Origin: Falsiroseomonas tokyonensis
GTDB taxonomy: Bacteria; Pseudomonadota; Alphaproteobacteria; Acetobacterales; Acetobacteraceae
Reading direction: 5' to 3'
Assembly (NCBI RefSeq): GCF_019024325.1
Contig: NZ_JAFNJS010000001.1
Coordinates: 992,001 to 1,056,000 of the forward strand
DNA: 64,000 nt
Positions 46,534 through 55,865 of the stretch are shown one piece after another. Both the position numbers and the translations under genes were made by a program. The notes beneath the pieces were generated by a model. It made no database searches, had not been told where the DNA came from, and worked only from the letters and a program-made list of their open reading frames with translations. Within the stretch, counting starts at the first letter, position 1. Each line of letters begins with the position of its first letter.

Positions 46534-46717
46534 GCGGACCGCCCCCCGGCGGCGACCGGGGAACGTCCTTCGGCCCTTGGGCTGTGGGACATGATCGCTG
46601 CGCTCCGCGGTTTCGGGGTGTGGTACCGACTTCACCCGCGCTCGCGCGGAAGCACAGGGTGCCGCGTTTACTGCGCGGCTGGACATGACGGACGAAAGAT
46701 CAGGTTCGGATCGGCGG

Positions 46718-49657
46718 ATGAGCGACCAGAACGACCAGGATGCGGCCAAGGGCCGGCTTTCCCTCCGACCGGGGGGGCGCCTGGAGCTGGGCAAGACGGT
46801 GGATGCTGGCAGCGTGCGCCAGTCCTTCAGCCATGGGCGCAGCAAGGTCGTGCAGGTCGAGGTGCTGAAGAAGCGCGTCGCGGCCCCGGCCGCGGCGGCC
46901 CAGGCCAAGCCCGGCCTGGCCGCGCCGGCCGCGGCCGGGCCTCGCCCGGCTGGCGGCGCGCCGCGCCCGGCGGGGACCAGCCCGGCAGGCAAGCCGCCCG
47001 CCGCGGCGGGCCGCCCGCTGACACAATCGGAACTCGCCACCCGCCAGCGGGTGCTGGAGGAGCAGCGGCGCGCCGAGGCGCAGCGGCAGCGGGAGGAGCG
47101 CGAGCGCCAGGCGCTGCAGGTCCGCTCCGCCGCCGAGGAAGCCGCGCGCCGCGCCGAGGAAGATCGCCGCCGCGCCGAGGAGGAGGAGCGCCTGGCCGCC
47201 GAGGAGGCGCGCCGCGCCGCCGAGGAAGCCCGTCGCGCCCCGCCGCCGCCCGCGGTGGAGGAGGAGCATGAGGAGCCGGCGCCCGCCCCGGTGCAGGCCG
47301 AGGCCCCGCAGCAGGCGGAGCCCGCCCGCGCCGAGGCGCCGGTGCCGCCCCGCCGTGCCGAGGCCCCGGCCGCGCGCGCCGCGGATCCGGCGCCGCGTCC
47401 GGCCGGCCGCCCGGCCATGCCGGTGCCGCCGCGCCCGCTGGCCCCGCCGCTGCGCACCGGCCGCCCCGGCCCGGTGCCGACGGCGCTCGGCGCCCGGCGC
47501 CCGGCGCCCAACCCCGCCGCGCCCCAGGCCGCCGGTGCGCCCGGTGCCGTGGCCGGCGCCAAGCCTGCCGCCGCCCCGGCCAGCGATACGCCCGCCGCCA
47601 AGCTGACGCTGAAGGCGCGCGCGCCGATGGCGGAGGATGAGGAGGCGCCGCGCGGTGCCGTCCGCCGCCCGGGCATGCCCGGCCCGGCTGGCGCCGTGAA
47701 GAAGGCGGTCATGCCGCCGGCCAAGAAGTCCCTGGTGCCGGGCGGCGATCGTCGCCGCGACGGCCGCATCGACGTCTCCGCGGCGATCGAGGGCGAGGAT
47801 GAGCGCACGCGCTCCATCGCCTCCGTCCGCCGTGCCCGTGAGCGTGAGCGCCGCCAGCAGGAGCTGGCGCGCCTGCGCAGCGGTGCGGAGCGCGTGGTGC
47901 GCGACGTGGTGGTGCCGGAAGCGATCACCGTGCAGGAACTGGCGAACCGCATGGCCGCGCGTGGCGGCGAAGTGGTGAAGGCCCTGTTCCGCATGGGCGT
48001 CATGGCCACGCTGACCCAGTCGATCGATGCCGATACCGCCGAGCTGGTGGTGCAGGAATTCGGCCACCGCGTCCGCCGCGTGGCGGAAGGCGATGTCGAG
48101 ATCGGCCTGGAAGGCGAGGTCGACGCCGATACGGACATGCTGCCGCGGCCGCCCGTGGTCACCATCATGGGCCATGTCGACCACGGCAAGACCAGCCTGC
48201 TGGACGCGCTGCGCAAGGCCGATGTGGCGGCGCGCGAGGCCGGCGGCATCACCCAGCATATCGGCGCCTATCAGGTGACCGTGCCGGGCGGCCAGAAGGT
48301 CACCTTCATCGATACGCCGGGCCACGCGGCCTTCACCGCCATGCGCGCCCGCGGCGCCAGCGTGACCGACATGGTCGTGCTGGTGGTGGCGGCCGATGAC
48401 GGCGTGATGCCGCAGACGATCGAGGCGATCAACCACGCCAAGGCGGCCAACGTGCCGATCATCGTGGCGATCAACAAGATCGACAAAGCCGGCGTGCGGC
48501 CCGAGCGCGTGAAGCAGGAACTGCTGCAGCACGAGATCGTGGTGGAAAGCCTGGGCGGCGAGACGCAGGAGATCGAGGTCTCCGCCACCCAGAAGCTGAA
48601 CCTGGACAAGCTGCTGGAAGCGATCTCGCTGCAGGCGGAAATCCTCGACCTGCGGGCCAATCCGGACCGCGCGGCCGAGGGCACCGTCATCGAAAGCCGG
48701 CTGGACCGCGGGCGTGGCCCGGTGGCCACCGTGCTGGTGCAGAAGGGCACGCTGAAGACCGGCGACATCGTCGTGGCCGGTGCCGAATGGGGCAAGGTTC
48801 GCGCCATGCTCGACGACAAGGCCCGCCAGGTGAAGGAGGCCGCGCCCTCCCTGCCTGTCGAGATCCTGGGCCTGTCGGGCGTCCCCACCGCCGGCGAGAA
48901 TTTTGTTGCCGTGAAGGACGAAACCCAGGCCCGCGAAATCTCGGAGTTCCGGACTCGGAAACTGCGGGAGAAGCAGGTCGCCGCCGTCTCCGCCGGCCGG
49001 GGCAGCCTGGTCGACATGCTGGCCCGCATCCAGGCGGGCGCGCAGAAGGAAGTGGCCGTCGTCGTCAAGGCCGATGTGCAGGGCTCGGCGGAAGCCATCG
49101 CCGTCACGCTCGGCAAGCTCGGCAATGACGAGGTGCGGGTACGCATGCTGCATTCGGCGGTCGGCCAGATCACCGAAAGCGACATCCAGCTGGCCAAGGC
49201 GTCCAACGCCGTCATCGTCGCCTTCAATGTCCGCGCCACCACCCAGGCGCGCGACCTGGCGACGCGGGACGGCGTGGAGATCCGCTACTACTCCATCATC
49301 TACGAGGTGGCGGACGACATCGAGGAGCTGGTGCGCGGCAAGCTGGCGCCGGTGCAGCGGGAGAAGTTCCTGGGCTATGCCCAGATCCTGCAGGTCTTCG
49401 AGGTCAAGCGCATCGGCAACGTGGCGGGCTGCCGCGTGACGGAAGGCGTGGTGAAGCGCGGCTGTGGCGTGCGCCTGCTGCGCGACGGCGTCGTCATCCA
49501 CCAGGGCGAGCTCAGCACGCTGCGCCGCTTCAAGGATGACGTGAAGGAAGTGACCAACGGCTACGAGTGCGGCATGTCCTTCGCCAACTACAACGACATC
49601 CGCGTCGGCGACCAGATCGAGTGCTACGAGACCGAGACGGTCGCCGGCACGCTCTGA
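46718..49657 (+). CDS. infB: translation initiation factor IF-2
   Basis: 979-residue GTPase placing initiator tRNA. N-terminal IF2-associated domain with [17 protein letters not shown], then a long Ala/Pro/Arg/Glu linker (about 60-400), IF2_N ([19 protein letters not shown]), and the G domain with [26 protein letters not shown] and AINKID, followed by domains II-IV. The ATG at 46718 matches the family opening; 46685 is an in-frame alternative. The upstream 150 bases carry no other gene. Confidence 0.96.
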   Translation: MSDQNDQDAAKGRLSLRPGGRLELGKTVDAGSVRQSFSHGRSKVVQVEVLKKRVAAPAAAAQAKPGLAAPAAAGPRPAGGAPRPAGTSPAGKPPAAAGRPLTQSELATRQRVLEEQRRAEAQRQREERERQALQVRSAAEEAARRAEEDRRRAEEEERLAAEEARRAAEEARRAPPPPAVEEEHEEPAPAPVQAEAPQQAEPARAEAPVPPRRAEAPAARAADPAPRPAGRPAMPVPPRPLAPPLRTGRPGPVPTALGARRPAPNPAAPQAAGAPGAVAGAKPAAAPASDTPAAKLTLKARAPMAEDEEAPRGAVRRPGMPGPAGAVKKAVMPPAKKSLVPGGDRRRDGRIDVSAAIEGEDERTRSIASVRRARERERRQQELARLRSGAERVVRDVVVPEAITVQELANRMAARGGEVVKALFRMGVMATLTQSIDADTAELVVQEFGHRVRRVAEGDVEIGLEGEVDADTDMLPRPPVVTIMGHVDHGKTSLLDALRKADVAAREAGGITQHIGAYQVTVPGGQKVTFIDTPGHAAFTAMRARGASVTDMVVLVVAADDGVMPQTIEAINHAKAANVPIIVAINKIDKAGVRPERVKQELLQHEIVVESLGGETQEIEVSATQKLNLDKLLEAISLQAEILDLRANPDRAAEGTVIESRLDRGRGPVATVLVQKGTLKTGDIVVAGAEWGKVRAMLDDKARQVKEAAPSLPVEILGLSGVPTAGENFVAVKDETQAREISEFRTRKLREKQVAAVSAGRGSLVDMLARIQAGAQKEVAVVVKADVQGSAEAIAVTLGKLGNDEVRVRMLHSAVGQITESDIQLAKASNAVIVAFNVRATTQARDLATRDGVEIRYYSIIYEVADDIEELVRGKLAPVQREKFLGYAQILQVFEVKRIGNVAGCRVTEGVVKRGCGVRLLRDGVVIHQGELSTLRRFKDDVKEVTNGYECGMSFANYNDIRVGDQIECYETETVAGTL

Positions 49658-49680
49658 CGCCAGACCAGCCGCAGGATGGG

Positions 49681-49713
49681 GGGCGCGGCAGAGATGCCGC
49701 GCCCTTTCTCTTT
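49681..49713 (+). terminator. strong hairpin with T-tract between infB and rbfA
   Basis: GGGCGCGGCA and TGCCGCGCCC form a perfect ten-base stem closed by GAGA, followed by TTTCTCTTT. It looks like an intrinsic terminator inside the operon and could lower expression of rbfA, truB and rpsO relative to infB. Confidence 0.75.
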
Positions 49714-49728
49714 CAGGAATTGACCCAG

Positions 49729-50235
49729 ATGGCCCGCAAGAGCCGTGACGCCGAGGCCCCGCGGCGCGACAGCCGAGTCCCCAAGCCTGCCCCGCGCAAG
49801 GGCGGCGCGGAGGGGCCGAGCCAGCGCCAGCTGCGCGTGGCGGAAGAAATCCGCCATGCCCTGTCCGCCATTTTTGCGCGCGAGGAGTTCCGGGATCCGG
49901 ACCTCTATGACCTGAAGGTGACGGTGACGGAGGTTCGCGCCTCCCCGGACCTGCAGCACATGACGGCCTTCGTCAGCGGGCTGGGGCGCGACCTGTCGCC
50001 GGCGCAGCTGGGCGGGCTGAAGCGCATCCAGCCCTTCCTGCGCAGCCAGGTGGCCAAGGCGGTGCGGCTGCGCACGGCGCCGGAGCTGCATTTTCAGCCG
50101 GACACCGCGCTCGATTACGCCATGCATATCAGCAGGGTGATGCAGCAGCCGGTGGTCCAGCAGGACCTGGCCAAGCCGGTGGAATCACCCCCCGCGGGGA
50201 CCGCGGAAAAGACCAGGGACGACGAAGAACCGTGA
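49729..50235 (+). CDS. rbfA: ribosome-binding factor A
   Basis: 168-residue KH-type factor for late 16S rRNA maturation. Core is [37 protein letters not shown] and [22 protein letters not shown]. Charged N- and C-terminal tails extend the usual 120-130 residue domain. The stop overlaps the GTG start of truB. Confidence 0.93.
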   Translation: MARKSRDAEAPRRDSRVPKPAPRKGGAEGPSQRQLRVAEEIRHALSAIFAREEFRDPDLYDLKVTVTEVRASPDLQHMTAFVSGLGRDLSPAQLGGLKRIQPFLRSQVAKAVRLRTAPELHFQPDTALDYAMHISRVMQQPVVQQDLAKPVESPPAGTAEKTRDDEEP

Positions 50236-51218
50236 ACCAGCCCAACCGCCACCGCCATCGTTCCAAGAAGCCGAAGGGCCGGGAGCTGGATGGCTGGCTG
50301 ATCGTCGACAAGCCCTCCGGCATCGGCTCCACCGATGTGGTGAACAAGGTGAAGCGCGCCTTCGACGCGCAGAAGGCGGGGCATGGCGGAACGCTGGACC
50401 CGCTGGCGACCGGCCTGCTGCCGGTGGCCTTCGGGGCCGCGACCAAGACCGTCCCCTATGTGATGGACGGCACCAAGACCTACCATTTCACGCTGAAATT
50501 CGGCGAGGCGCGGGACACCGACGATGCCGATGGCGCCGTCATCGCCACCAGCGGCGTCCGGCCCACGGATGCCCAGATCGAGGCCGCGCTGCCCGCCTTC
50601 CGCGGCGATATCATGCAGGTGCCGCCGATCTATTCCGCCATCAAGATCGCCGGCGAGCGCGCCTATGACCTGGCCCGCGACGGCCAGGTGGTTGAAATGG
50701 CGGCCCGCCCGGCCAGGGTCGACCGCTTCGACCTGATCGGCCGGCCGGATGCCGACACCGCCATCTTCCATGTGGAATCCGGCAAGGGCGTCTATATGCG
50801 CTCCCTCGCCCGGGACGTGGCGAAGGCGGTGGGCTCGGTCGGGCATATCACCGCGCTGCGGCGCCTGCGCGTCGGCCCCTTCCGCATGGAACATGCGATT
50901 CCGCTGGACTCGCTGCTCGGAACGGGCGATACGCCTCCCCCTTCCCCGGACCTCCTGCTTCCGGTGACGACCGCGCTGGCCGACATCCCGGCACTGGCCG
51001 TTACCGCAGAGGAGGCCGCCCGCCTCTACCAGGGCCAGGCGATCAGCCTGGTGGACCTGATGGGGCGCGTTCCCCGTGAAGCCGATCCCGAAGGGGGCCT
51101 GCTGCGCGCGATGGCGGGGGAGCGTCTGCTCGGCCTGTGCCGGCTGGAGTCTGGTTGGATGCAGCCCGAGCGGCTGATCCAGCTGGAACCCGGGCAACAG
51201 CCTGGCGACGTGGCTTAA
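50232..51218 (+). CDS. truB: tRNA pseudouridine(55) synthase
   Basis: 328-residue enzyme isomerising U55 in the tRNA T-loop. [36 protein letters not shown] (catalytic aspartate) and [16 protein letters not shown] are complete. It starts with GTG, which forms a GTGA overlap with rbfA. The Lys/Arg-rich start precedes the family core by about 20 residues. Confidence 0.94.
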   Translation: MNQPNRHRHRSKKPKGRELDGWLIVDKPSGIGSTDVVNKVKRAFDAQKAGHGGTLDPLATGLLPVAFGAATKTVPYVMDGTKTYHFTLKFGEARDTDDADGAVIATSGVRPTDAQIEAALPAFRGDIMQVPPIYSAIKIAGERAYDLARDGQVVEMAARPARVDRFDLIGRPDADTAIFHVESGKGVYMRSLARDVAKAVGSVGHITALRRLRVGPFRMEHAIPLDSLLGTGDTPPPSPDLLLPVTTALADIPALAVTAEEAARLYQGQAISLVDLMGRVPREADPEGGLLRAMAGERLLGLCRLESGWMQPERLIQLEPGQQPGDVA

Positions 51219-51239
51219 CCCCGATCTGGAGGATATGCG

Positions 51240-51581
51240 ATGTCGACGACCACCGAGCAGGCCGCTGCGCCTGCTTCAGCCCCTGCTGGCAAGCCCACCG
51301 TGAAGATCATTGCGGCCACGGACAACGCGGCCCGCGCCGCGCTCATCAAGGAATACGCCACGAAGCCGGGCGATACGGGCAGCCCGGAGGTTCAGGTCGC
51401 CCTGATCTCCGCCCGCGTCGCCATGCTGACGGAGCACCTGAAGGCCCACCCGAAGGACTTCCACAGCCGTCGGGGCCTGCTGGTGCTGGTTGGCCAGCGC
51501 CGTGGCCTGCTGGACTATCTGAAGAAGAAGGACCGCACGCGCTACGAGACGCTGATCGGCCGCCTCGGCCTGCGTCGCTGA
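51240..51581 (+). CDS. rpsO: 30S ribosomal protein S15 with N-terminal extension
   Basis: 113-residue S15 against the usual 89. The core ([39 protein letters not shown] and the GLRR end) is fully conserved. About 24 extra Ala/Pro-rich residues precede it. The ATG at 51240 has a strong GGAGG site and no internal ATG lies before the core, so the extension appears real. Confidence 0.95.
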   Translation: MSTTTEQAAAPASAPAGKPTVKIIAATDNAARAALIKEYATKPGDTGSPEVQVALISARVAMLTEHLKAHPKDFHSRRGLLVLVGQRRGLLDYLKKKDRTRYETLIGRLGLRR

Positions 51582-51604
51582 TCGCAGCGCAGCTTTCGCG
51601 CTGA

Positions 51605-51644
51605 ATGGGGCGGACCTTCCGGGGTCCGCCCCATTTGCGTTTCA
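51605..51644 (+). terminator. terminator after rpsO
   Basis: ATGGGGCGGACC and GGTCCGCCCCAT form a perfect 12-base stem with a TTCCGG loop, followed by TTGCGTTT. It closes the rimP-to-rpsO operon and, read the other way, the convergent gene at 51655. Confidence 0.8.
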
Positions 51645-51654
51645 GGCCCCTATT

Positions 51655-52254
51655 TCAGGCCCGGATCCAGGTCTCGGAAAAGGCCAGCATGGCGGTGCTG
51701 ATGCGCTGGCCGGCGATCTCGCGCGGGATGGGCGCGCCGGGGCGGCGCTGGCCGTTCACGGTGACGGTGGCCGTCTCGCAGCCGACGAAGACGGTCGGCA
51801 TGTGGTGGCGCCCGGTGGCGGATTGCGCGGGCGGCAGTGCGAAGCAGAAGGGCTTGCCCAGGCCGCTCCATTCCAGCGCCACCGTCAGGGGGCCGGCCGT
51901 CACCGTCTCGCTGTAATCGGTGCTGGCATCGCCGCCCGTGGCGACGCTGTCGAGCGGCCGGTAGCGCAGGCTGCGCAGTCCGGCCAGGCCGCGCCAGGCG
52001 CCGAAGTGCGCGACGTAGTTTGCCACCAGCCAGCGGGCCAGCGGTTCATTGTCCGTAAGGCAGACATTGCCCTCATCCTCGGCCTGCGGCGCCTGTAGCA
52101 GCACCAGGGCCAGGCCCCTTCCATGCGGGGACAGGACGACGCGGAAGAAGGAGGCCAGGGTGGTGAAGGGGCCGGCGGGGTCGGTCTTCAGTGAAATGCC
52201 CGGATTCTCACCGGACCATTCGACCTCGCCCGGAAACAGCAGCGTCTGGCTCAT
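51655..52254 (-). CDS. hypothetical protein
   Basis: 199-residue soluble protein with no signal peptide or membrane segment. It is rich in aromatic and beta-strand sequence (LFPGEVEWSGENPGISLKTD, FTTLASFFRVVLS, AHFGAWRGLAGLR). The ATG at 52254 follows GGAGGGACGAG. It converges with rpsO. No domain recognised; it looks like a metabolic-type beta-rich protein rather than a mobile gene. Confidence 0.65.
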   Translation of the reverse strand: MSQTLLFPGEVEWSGENPGISLKTDPAGPFTTLASFFRVVLSPHGRGLALVLLQAPQAEDEGNVCLTDNEPLARWLVANYVAHFGAWRGLAGLRSLRYRPLDSVATGGDASTDYSETVTAGPLTVALEWSGLGKPFCFALPPAQSATGRHHMPTVFVGCETATVTVNGQRRPGAPIPREIAGQRISTAMLAFSETWIRA

Positions 52255-52366
52255 CTCTCGTCCCTCCCTTTGCCGGGAGAGACTGCGGGCAGGCGCCGGA
52301 AACAGCAACGCCGCACGCCGGGTTTCCCCGACGCGCGGCGCTGGTCACGTCAGCCGACCGTTGAGG

Positions 52367-52561
52367 TCAGACGCGGTTCTTGCCGTCGATCATGTCGCGC
52401 GCGGCGTCCTTGGTCTCGCCGACCGCCTTCTGGGTCTTGCCCTTGGCGACGTCCAGATGGCCCTCGGCCTCCAGGCGCTCATTGCCGACGGCCTCGCCGA
52501 CCGTCTTCTTCACTTCGCCCTTGGCCTCGTTGAGGGCGCCCTTGATGCGATCCTTGTCCAT
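52367..52561 (-). CDS. CsbD family stress-response protein
   Basis: 64-residue, highly charged, mostly helical protein. DKDRIKGALNEAKGEVKK and AKGKTQKAVGETKDAARD are the CsbD repeat pattern. Family members are general-stress proteins of unknown molecular role. Start at 52561 preceded by AGGAGAAGCGCT. A separate transcription unit with 90 bases to the aminotransferase gene. Confidence 0.85.
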   Translation of the reverse strand: MDKDRIKGALNEAKGEVKKTVGEAVGNERLEAEGHLDVAKGKTQKAVGETKDAARDMIDGKNRV

Positions 52562-52651
52562 AGCGCTTCTCCTATCGGGGGCCCGGCCTGATCGCCGGGC
52601 TTCGGGGATAGAACGCGCATCGCAAGGACCGGTTCGCGCCGAAACCAACTG

Positions 52652-53992
52652 TTACCGTGACACCTCGGCGAGAGCCGCATCCACCGCATCGCCGAAGCGG
52701 TCGACGATGGCGTCGATATCGGCGGCGGTGGCGATATAGGGCGGCGCCAGCAGCACATGGTCGCCCTGGCGGCCATCGATGGTGCCGCCCATAGGGTAGC
52801 ACGCCAGGCCACGCGCATAGGCCGCCTGCTTGATGCGGTCGTGCAGCTTCAGGGCCGGATCGAAGGGCGCCCTGGTGGTGCGGTCGGCCACGAATTCGGC
52901 GGCCCAGAACAGGCCGCGGCCGCGGATCTCGCCGACATGGCGGTGGTTGCCGAGGCGCTCCACCAGCCGCGCCTCCAGCAGCGCGCCCATGGCCTGCACA
53001 TTCTCCAGCAGCTGCTCCTCCCGGATCACCCGCTGCACGGCCAGTGCGGCGGCGGCGGCCATGGGATGGGCCTGGTAGGTATGGCCGTGCATGAAGGCGC
53101 CGGATCCGTCGCGCAGCGCCTCCATCACACGGCGATTGGCCAGGATGCCGCCGATCGGCTGGTAGCCGCCACCCAGGCCCTTCGCCACCACCTGGATGTC
53201 GGGGGTGACGCCTTCCTGTTCCCAGGCATGCATGGTGCCGGTGCGGCCCATGCCGCACATCACCTCATCCAGGATGAGCAGCGCGCCATGCCGGTCGCAG
53301 ACGGCGCGCATGGCGGCAAAGTAGCCGGGCAGGGCGGTGACGCAGCCGAGGGTCGCGCCGACCACCGGCTCCGCGATGAAGGCGATGACGTTTTGCGGGC
53401 CCAGGCGCTGAAATTCCGCCTCCAGCTCCGCCGCCAGGCGGGCGACGTAGTCGGCATCCGATTCGGCGGGGCCGCGGTCGCGATAGGCGTAGCAGGGCGC
53501 AACATGGGTGAAGGCGTCCGACAGGATCGGCTGGTAGATCGCGCGCCGCATGGCATTGCCGCCGGCCGCCAGCGCGCCGAGCGTATTGCCGTGATAGCTC
53601 TGCCGCCGCGCGATGTATTTCTGGCGGTTCGGCTGGCCGATCTCGCAGAAATACTGGCGGGAAAGTTTGAGGGCGGCCTCCATCGCCTCGGAGCCGGAGG
53701 AGCACAGGTAAAGCTGCGTCAGGCCGCCGGGCTCGCCCTCCAGCACCAGGTCGGCCAGCGCCTCCGCGCTCTCGCAGGAATAGAGGGCGGTATGGGCATA
53801 GGTTAGCCGGTCGAGCTGCGCGCGCATCGCCTCCAGCACGCGGGGATGGCCATGGCCGAGGCAGGCGACGGCCGCGCCGCCGGAGCCATCGATGATGGTC
53901 TTGCCGTTCGAGTCATGGAGGAAGATGCCCTCGCCACGCAAAGCGAGGGGCGGGTCCTGCCGCAGGTTGCGCTGGACCAGGTGGCTACGCAT
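52652..53992 (-). CDS. class III PLP aminotransferase
   Basis: 446-residue class III (fold type I) aminotransferase. The PLP lysine lies in QVVAKGLGGGYQPIGG, the phosphate group site in YLCSSGSEAMEAALKLSRQY, and the aspartate in LLILDEVMCGMGRTG. The opening GNLRQ/DSNGKTIIDGSGG-like segment matches the omega-amino acid/aspartate group. It ends an operon nupC-like, ridA-like, aminotransferase with 4- and 8-base overlaps, which suggests nitrogen-compound breakdown; substrate unknown. Confidence 0.88.
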   Translation of the reverse strand: MRSHLVQRNLRQDPPLALRGEGIFLHDSNGKTIIDGSGGAAVACLGHGHPRVLEAMRAQLDRLTYAHTALYSCESAEALADLVLEGEPGGLTQLYLCSSGSEAMEAALKLSRQYFCEIGQPNRQKYIARRQSYHGNTLGALAAGGNAMRRAIYQPILSDAFTHVAPCYAYRDRGPAESDADYVARLAAELEAEFQRLGPQNVIAFIAEPVVGATLGCVTALPGYFAAMRAVCDRHGALLILDEVMCGMGRTGTMHAWEQEGVTPDIQVVAKGLGGGYQPIGGILANRRVMEALRDGSGAFMHGHTYQAHPMAAAAALAVQRVIREEQLLENVQAMGALLEARLVERLGNHRHVGEIRGRGLFWAAEFVADRTTRAPFDPALKLHDRIKQAAYARGLACYPMGGTIDGRQGDHVLLAPPYIATAADIDAIVDRFGDAVDAALAEVSR

Positions 53993-54377
53993 GGGCGGGC
54001 TCTCCGGCGAGTGCGATGCAGGCGAAGGCGACGCGGGCTTCCGTGGGCACGCCGAAGCGGGCGGTGTGGCGCGCCGGCAGGCCGTTCGGGAAGTGTCTTA
54101 CATACTCGGCATTGAGCGCGGCGTAGTCGGCGGGGTCGGTGATCAGCATGGTCATCTGCACCACACGGTCCAGGCTGCTGCCGGCCGATTCGAGAATGGC
54201 CGAGACCTTGGCCAGCGCGTTCCGAACCTCCTCCGCCGGCGTTGCGCCGCGATGCACGCCCTTCGCCGGGTCGTGCGGCGCGGAATGGCCGGAGACGAAG
54301 ACCAGCCCGCCGGCGCGCGTCGCCTCGCTGAAGGGGCGGGGGGAGCCGGCAGGCGGCGGGCCGAGAAATTCGATCAT
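53985..54377 (-). CDS. RidA family protein
   Basis: 130-residue YjgF/YER057c/UK114 (RidA) protein. Homologues hydrolyse reactive enamine or imine intermediates from PLP enzymes. RAGGLVFVSGHSAPHD and EEVRNALAKVSAILESAGSSLDRVVQMT are family sequence; the active-site arginine of catalytic RidA lies near the end (ARVAFACIAL). It overlaps both neighbours, fitting a role in deamination by the adjacent aminotransferase. Confidence 0.87.
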   Translation of the reverse strand: MIEFLGPPPAGSPRPFSEATRAGGLVFVSGHSAPHDPAKGVHRGATPAEEVRNALAKVSAILESAGSSLDRVVQMTMLITDPADYAALNAEYVRHFPNGLPARHTARFGVPTEARVAFACIALAGEPAHA

Positions 54378-55624
54378 GGACTGGTCAGCATCCCCACCAC
54401 CGCCCCCGTCATGCAGCAGGCGATCGTCGCCGCCCCCAGCGCCGGCAGGCCGAGCTTCACGATATCCGCGCGGCGTTCCGGACACATCGCCACCATGCCG
54501 CCCAGCATGATGCCGACCGAGGCGAAGTTGGTGAAGCCGCAGAGCGCATAGGTCAGAATCAGCCGTGACCTTTCGCTCAGCCCCAGCCCGCCGGACTGCG
54601 CGAGTTCGAGATAGGCGACGAATTCGTTCACCACCGTCTTGGTGCCGAGCGAGGCGGCGACCGTCGCGGCGCTCTCGGCCGGGATGCCCATGGCATAGGC
54701 CAGCGGCCAGAACAGCACGGCGCAGATGTTTTGCAGCGTCAGCCCGGTCAGCGGCTCCAGCGCCATGTTCACCAGCGCGACCAGCGCCACGAAGACGATC
54801 AGCGTCGCCATGATGCCGAGCAGCAGGGTCAGCCCATCCTGCGTGCCGCGCACCAGCGCCTCCATCGTGCTGTCATAGAGGCGCGGCGCGGCGGCGGCCT
54901 GTTCCTCCGGCGCGGCGTCCGTGGGCAGGCGCGGGCGCATAAGCAGCGCCACCAGCACGGCGGCGGGGGCGGAGACCAGGCTGGCGGTCAGCAACTGGCC
55001 CGCCGCATCCGGCACCACGGGCGCAATGATCACCGCATAGACCACGAGCATATTGCCGGCGATGGTGGCGAGCCCCGCCGTCATCACCACGAAGATCTCG
55101 CTGATGGAAAGCCGCGCCAGCCAGGGGCGCACCAGCAGCGGCGCCTCCACCATGCCGACGAAGACATTGGCGGCGGTGGCGAAGCCGGCGGCGCCGCCGA
55201 GGCCGAAGGCGCGCGTCAGCAGCTTGGCCAGCGCCTCCACGATCACCGGGATGACGCGCCAGTGGTACAGCACCGCCGCCAGCGCGCCGACCACCAGCAC
55301 CAGCGGCAGGCCCTGGAAGAACAGGATGAAGCCGGCGCCAGGGAAGGGTTCGGTGAAGGGCAGCGGGCCGCCGCCGAGATAGCCGAAGACGAAGCTGGTG
55401 CCGGCGCGGGTGGCGCTGGCCAGGGCGTTCACGGCGGAGCCGAGCAGGCCGAAGGCGGCGCGCAGCGCCGGGATGTGCAGAAGCGCGGCGGCGATCAGCA
55501 CCTGCAGCCCCAGCCCCGCCACCACCACGCGCCAGGGCGTGCGCCGATGGAAGCCGCCGAGCGCCCAGGCCAGCGCCGTCAGTGCCAATAGGCCGAGGCC
55601 GGATTGGAGTTGCAGGGCGCTCAT
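54374..55624 (-). CDS. NupC family nucleoside transporter
   Basis: 416-residue concentrative nucleoside transporter. Domains: N-terminal helices, then GFATAANVFVGMVEAPLLVRPW (nucleoside site), the gate GLATIAGNMLVVYAV and the C-terminal GTKTVVNEFVAYLELA with LTYALCGFTNFASVGIMLGG. The first gene of the three-gene operon with RidA and aminotransferase. Uptake of nucleosides or related compounds is expected. Confidence 0.93.
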   Translation of the reverse strand: MSALQLQSGLGLLALTALAWALGGFHRRTPWRVVVAGLGLQVLIAAALLHIPALRAAFGLLGSAVNALASATRAGTSFVFGYLGGGPLPFTEPFPGAGFILFFQGLPLVLVVGALAAVLYHWRVIPVIVEALAKLLTRAFGLGGAAGFATAANVFVGMVEAPLLVRPWLARLSISEIFVVMTAGLATIAGNMLVVYAVIIAPVVPDAAGQLLTASLVSAPAAVLVALLMRPRLPTDAAPEEQAAAAPRLYDSTMEALVRGTQDGLTLLLGIMATLIVFVALVALVNMALEPLTGLTLQNICAVLFWPLAYAMGIPAESAATVAASLGTKTVVNEFVAYLELAQSGGLGLSERSRLILTYALCGFTNFASVGIMLGGMVAMCPERRADIVKLGLPALGAATIACCMTGAVVGMLTSP

Positions 55625-55655
55625 GCGGCGGACGCCCCTGCAGGCTGCCGAAGAA

Positions 55656-55839
55656 GCCCTCTCCCCCCAACGGGGGGGTTGGACGCATGCGTCCAACGGT
55701 GGGCGAGGGGGGAGTCGGCGCGCAGAACGGCCCCGCGAGCCGGGCGTGCCGCTTGATCGACCTCGTCCCCGCTTCTGCACGGCCCCCCCACCCCGCCGTC
55801 GGACGCATGCGTCCGACCCCCCCGTTGGGGGGAGAGGGC
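55656..55839. repeat. 184-bp inverted-repeat element with 39-base arms
   Basis: The arms 55656-55694 and 55801-55839 are inverted copies with one mismatch. Each starts or ends with GCCCTCTCCCCCC and holds the palindrome GGACGCATGCGTCC. The 106-base interior has a few smaller GC inversions. It fills the 241-base gap between the nupC-like and rmuC genes. Looks like a paired REP element or a small non-autonomous element; no target duplication is obvious. Confidence 0.85.
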
Positions 55840-55865
55840 GTTGTTGGTGACCTCGCTGCCCTCCC

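Noticed and set aside
45319-48252. 977-residue minus-strand open frame across nusA, ylxR and infB
   Set aside because: Antisense to three well-supported genes, Ser/Arg/Ala-rich without any motif; open only because of high GC content.
46700-49501. 933-residue open frame on the minus strand opposite infB
   Set aside because: It is a GC-rich antisense shadow: its composition is low-complexity Arg/His/Gly/Leu and no domain is visible, while infB on the plus strand has a full set of motifs.
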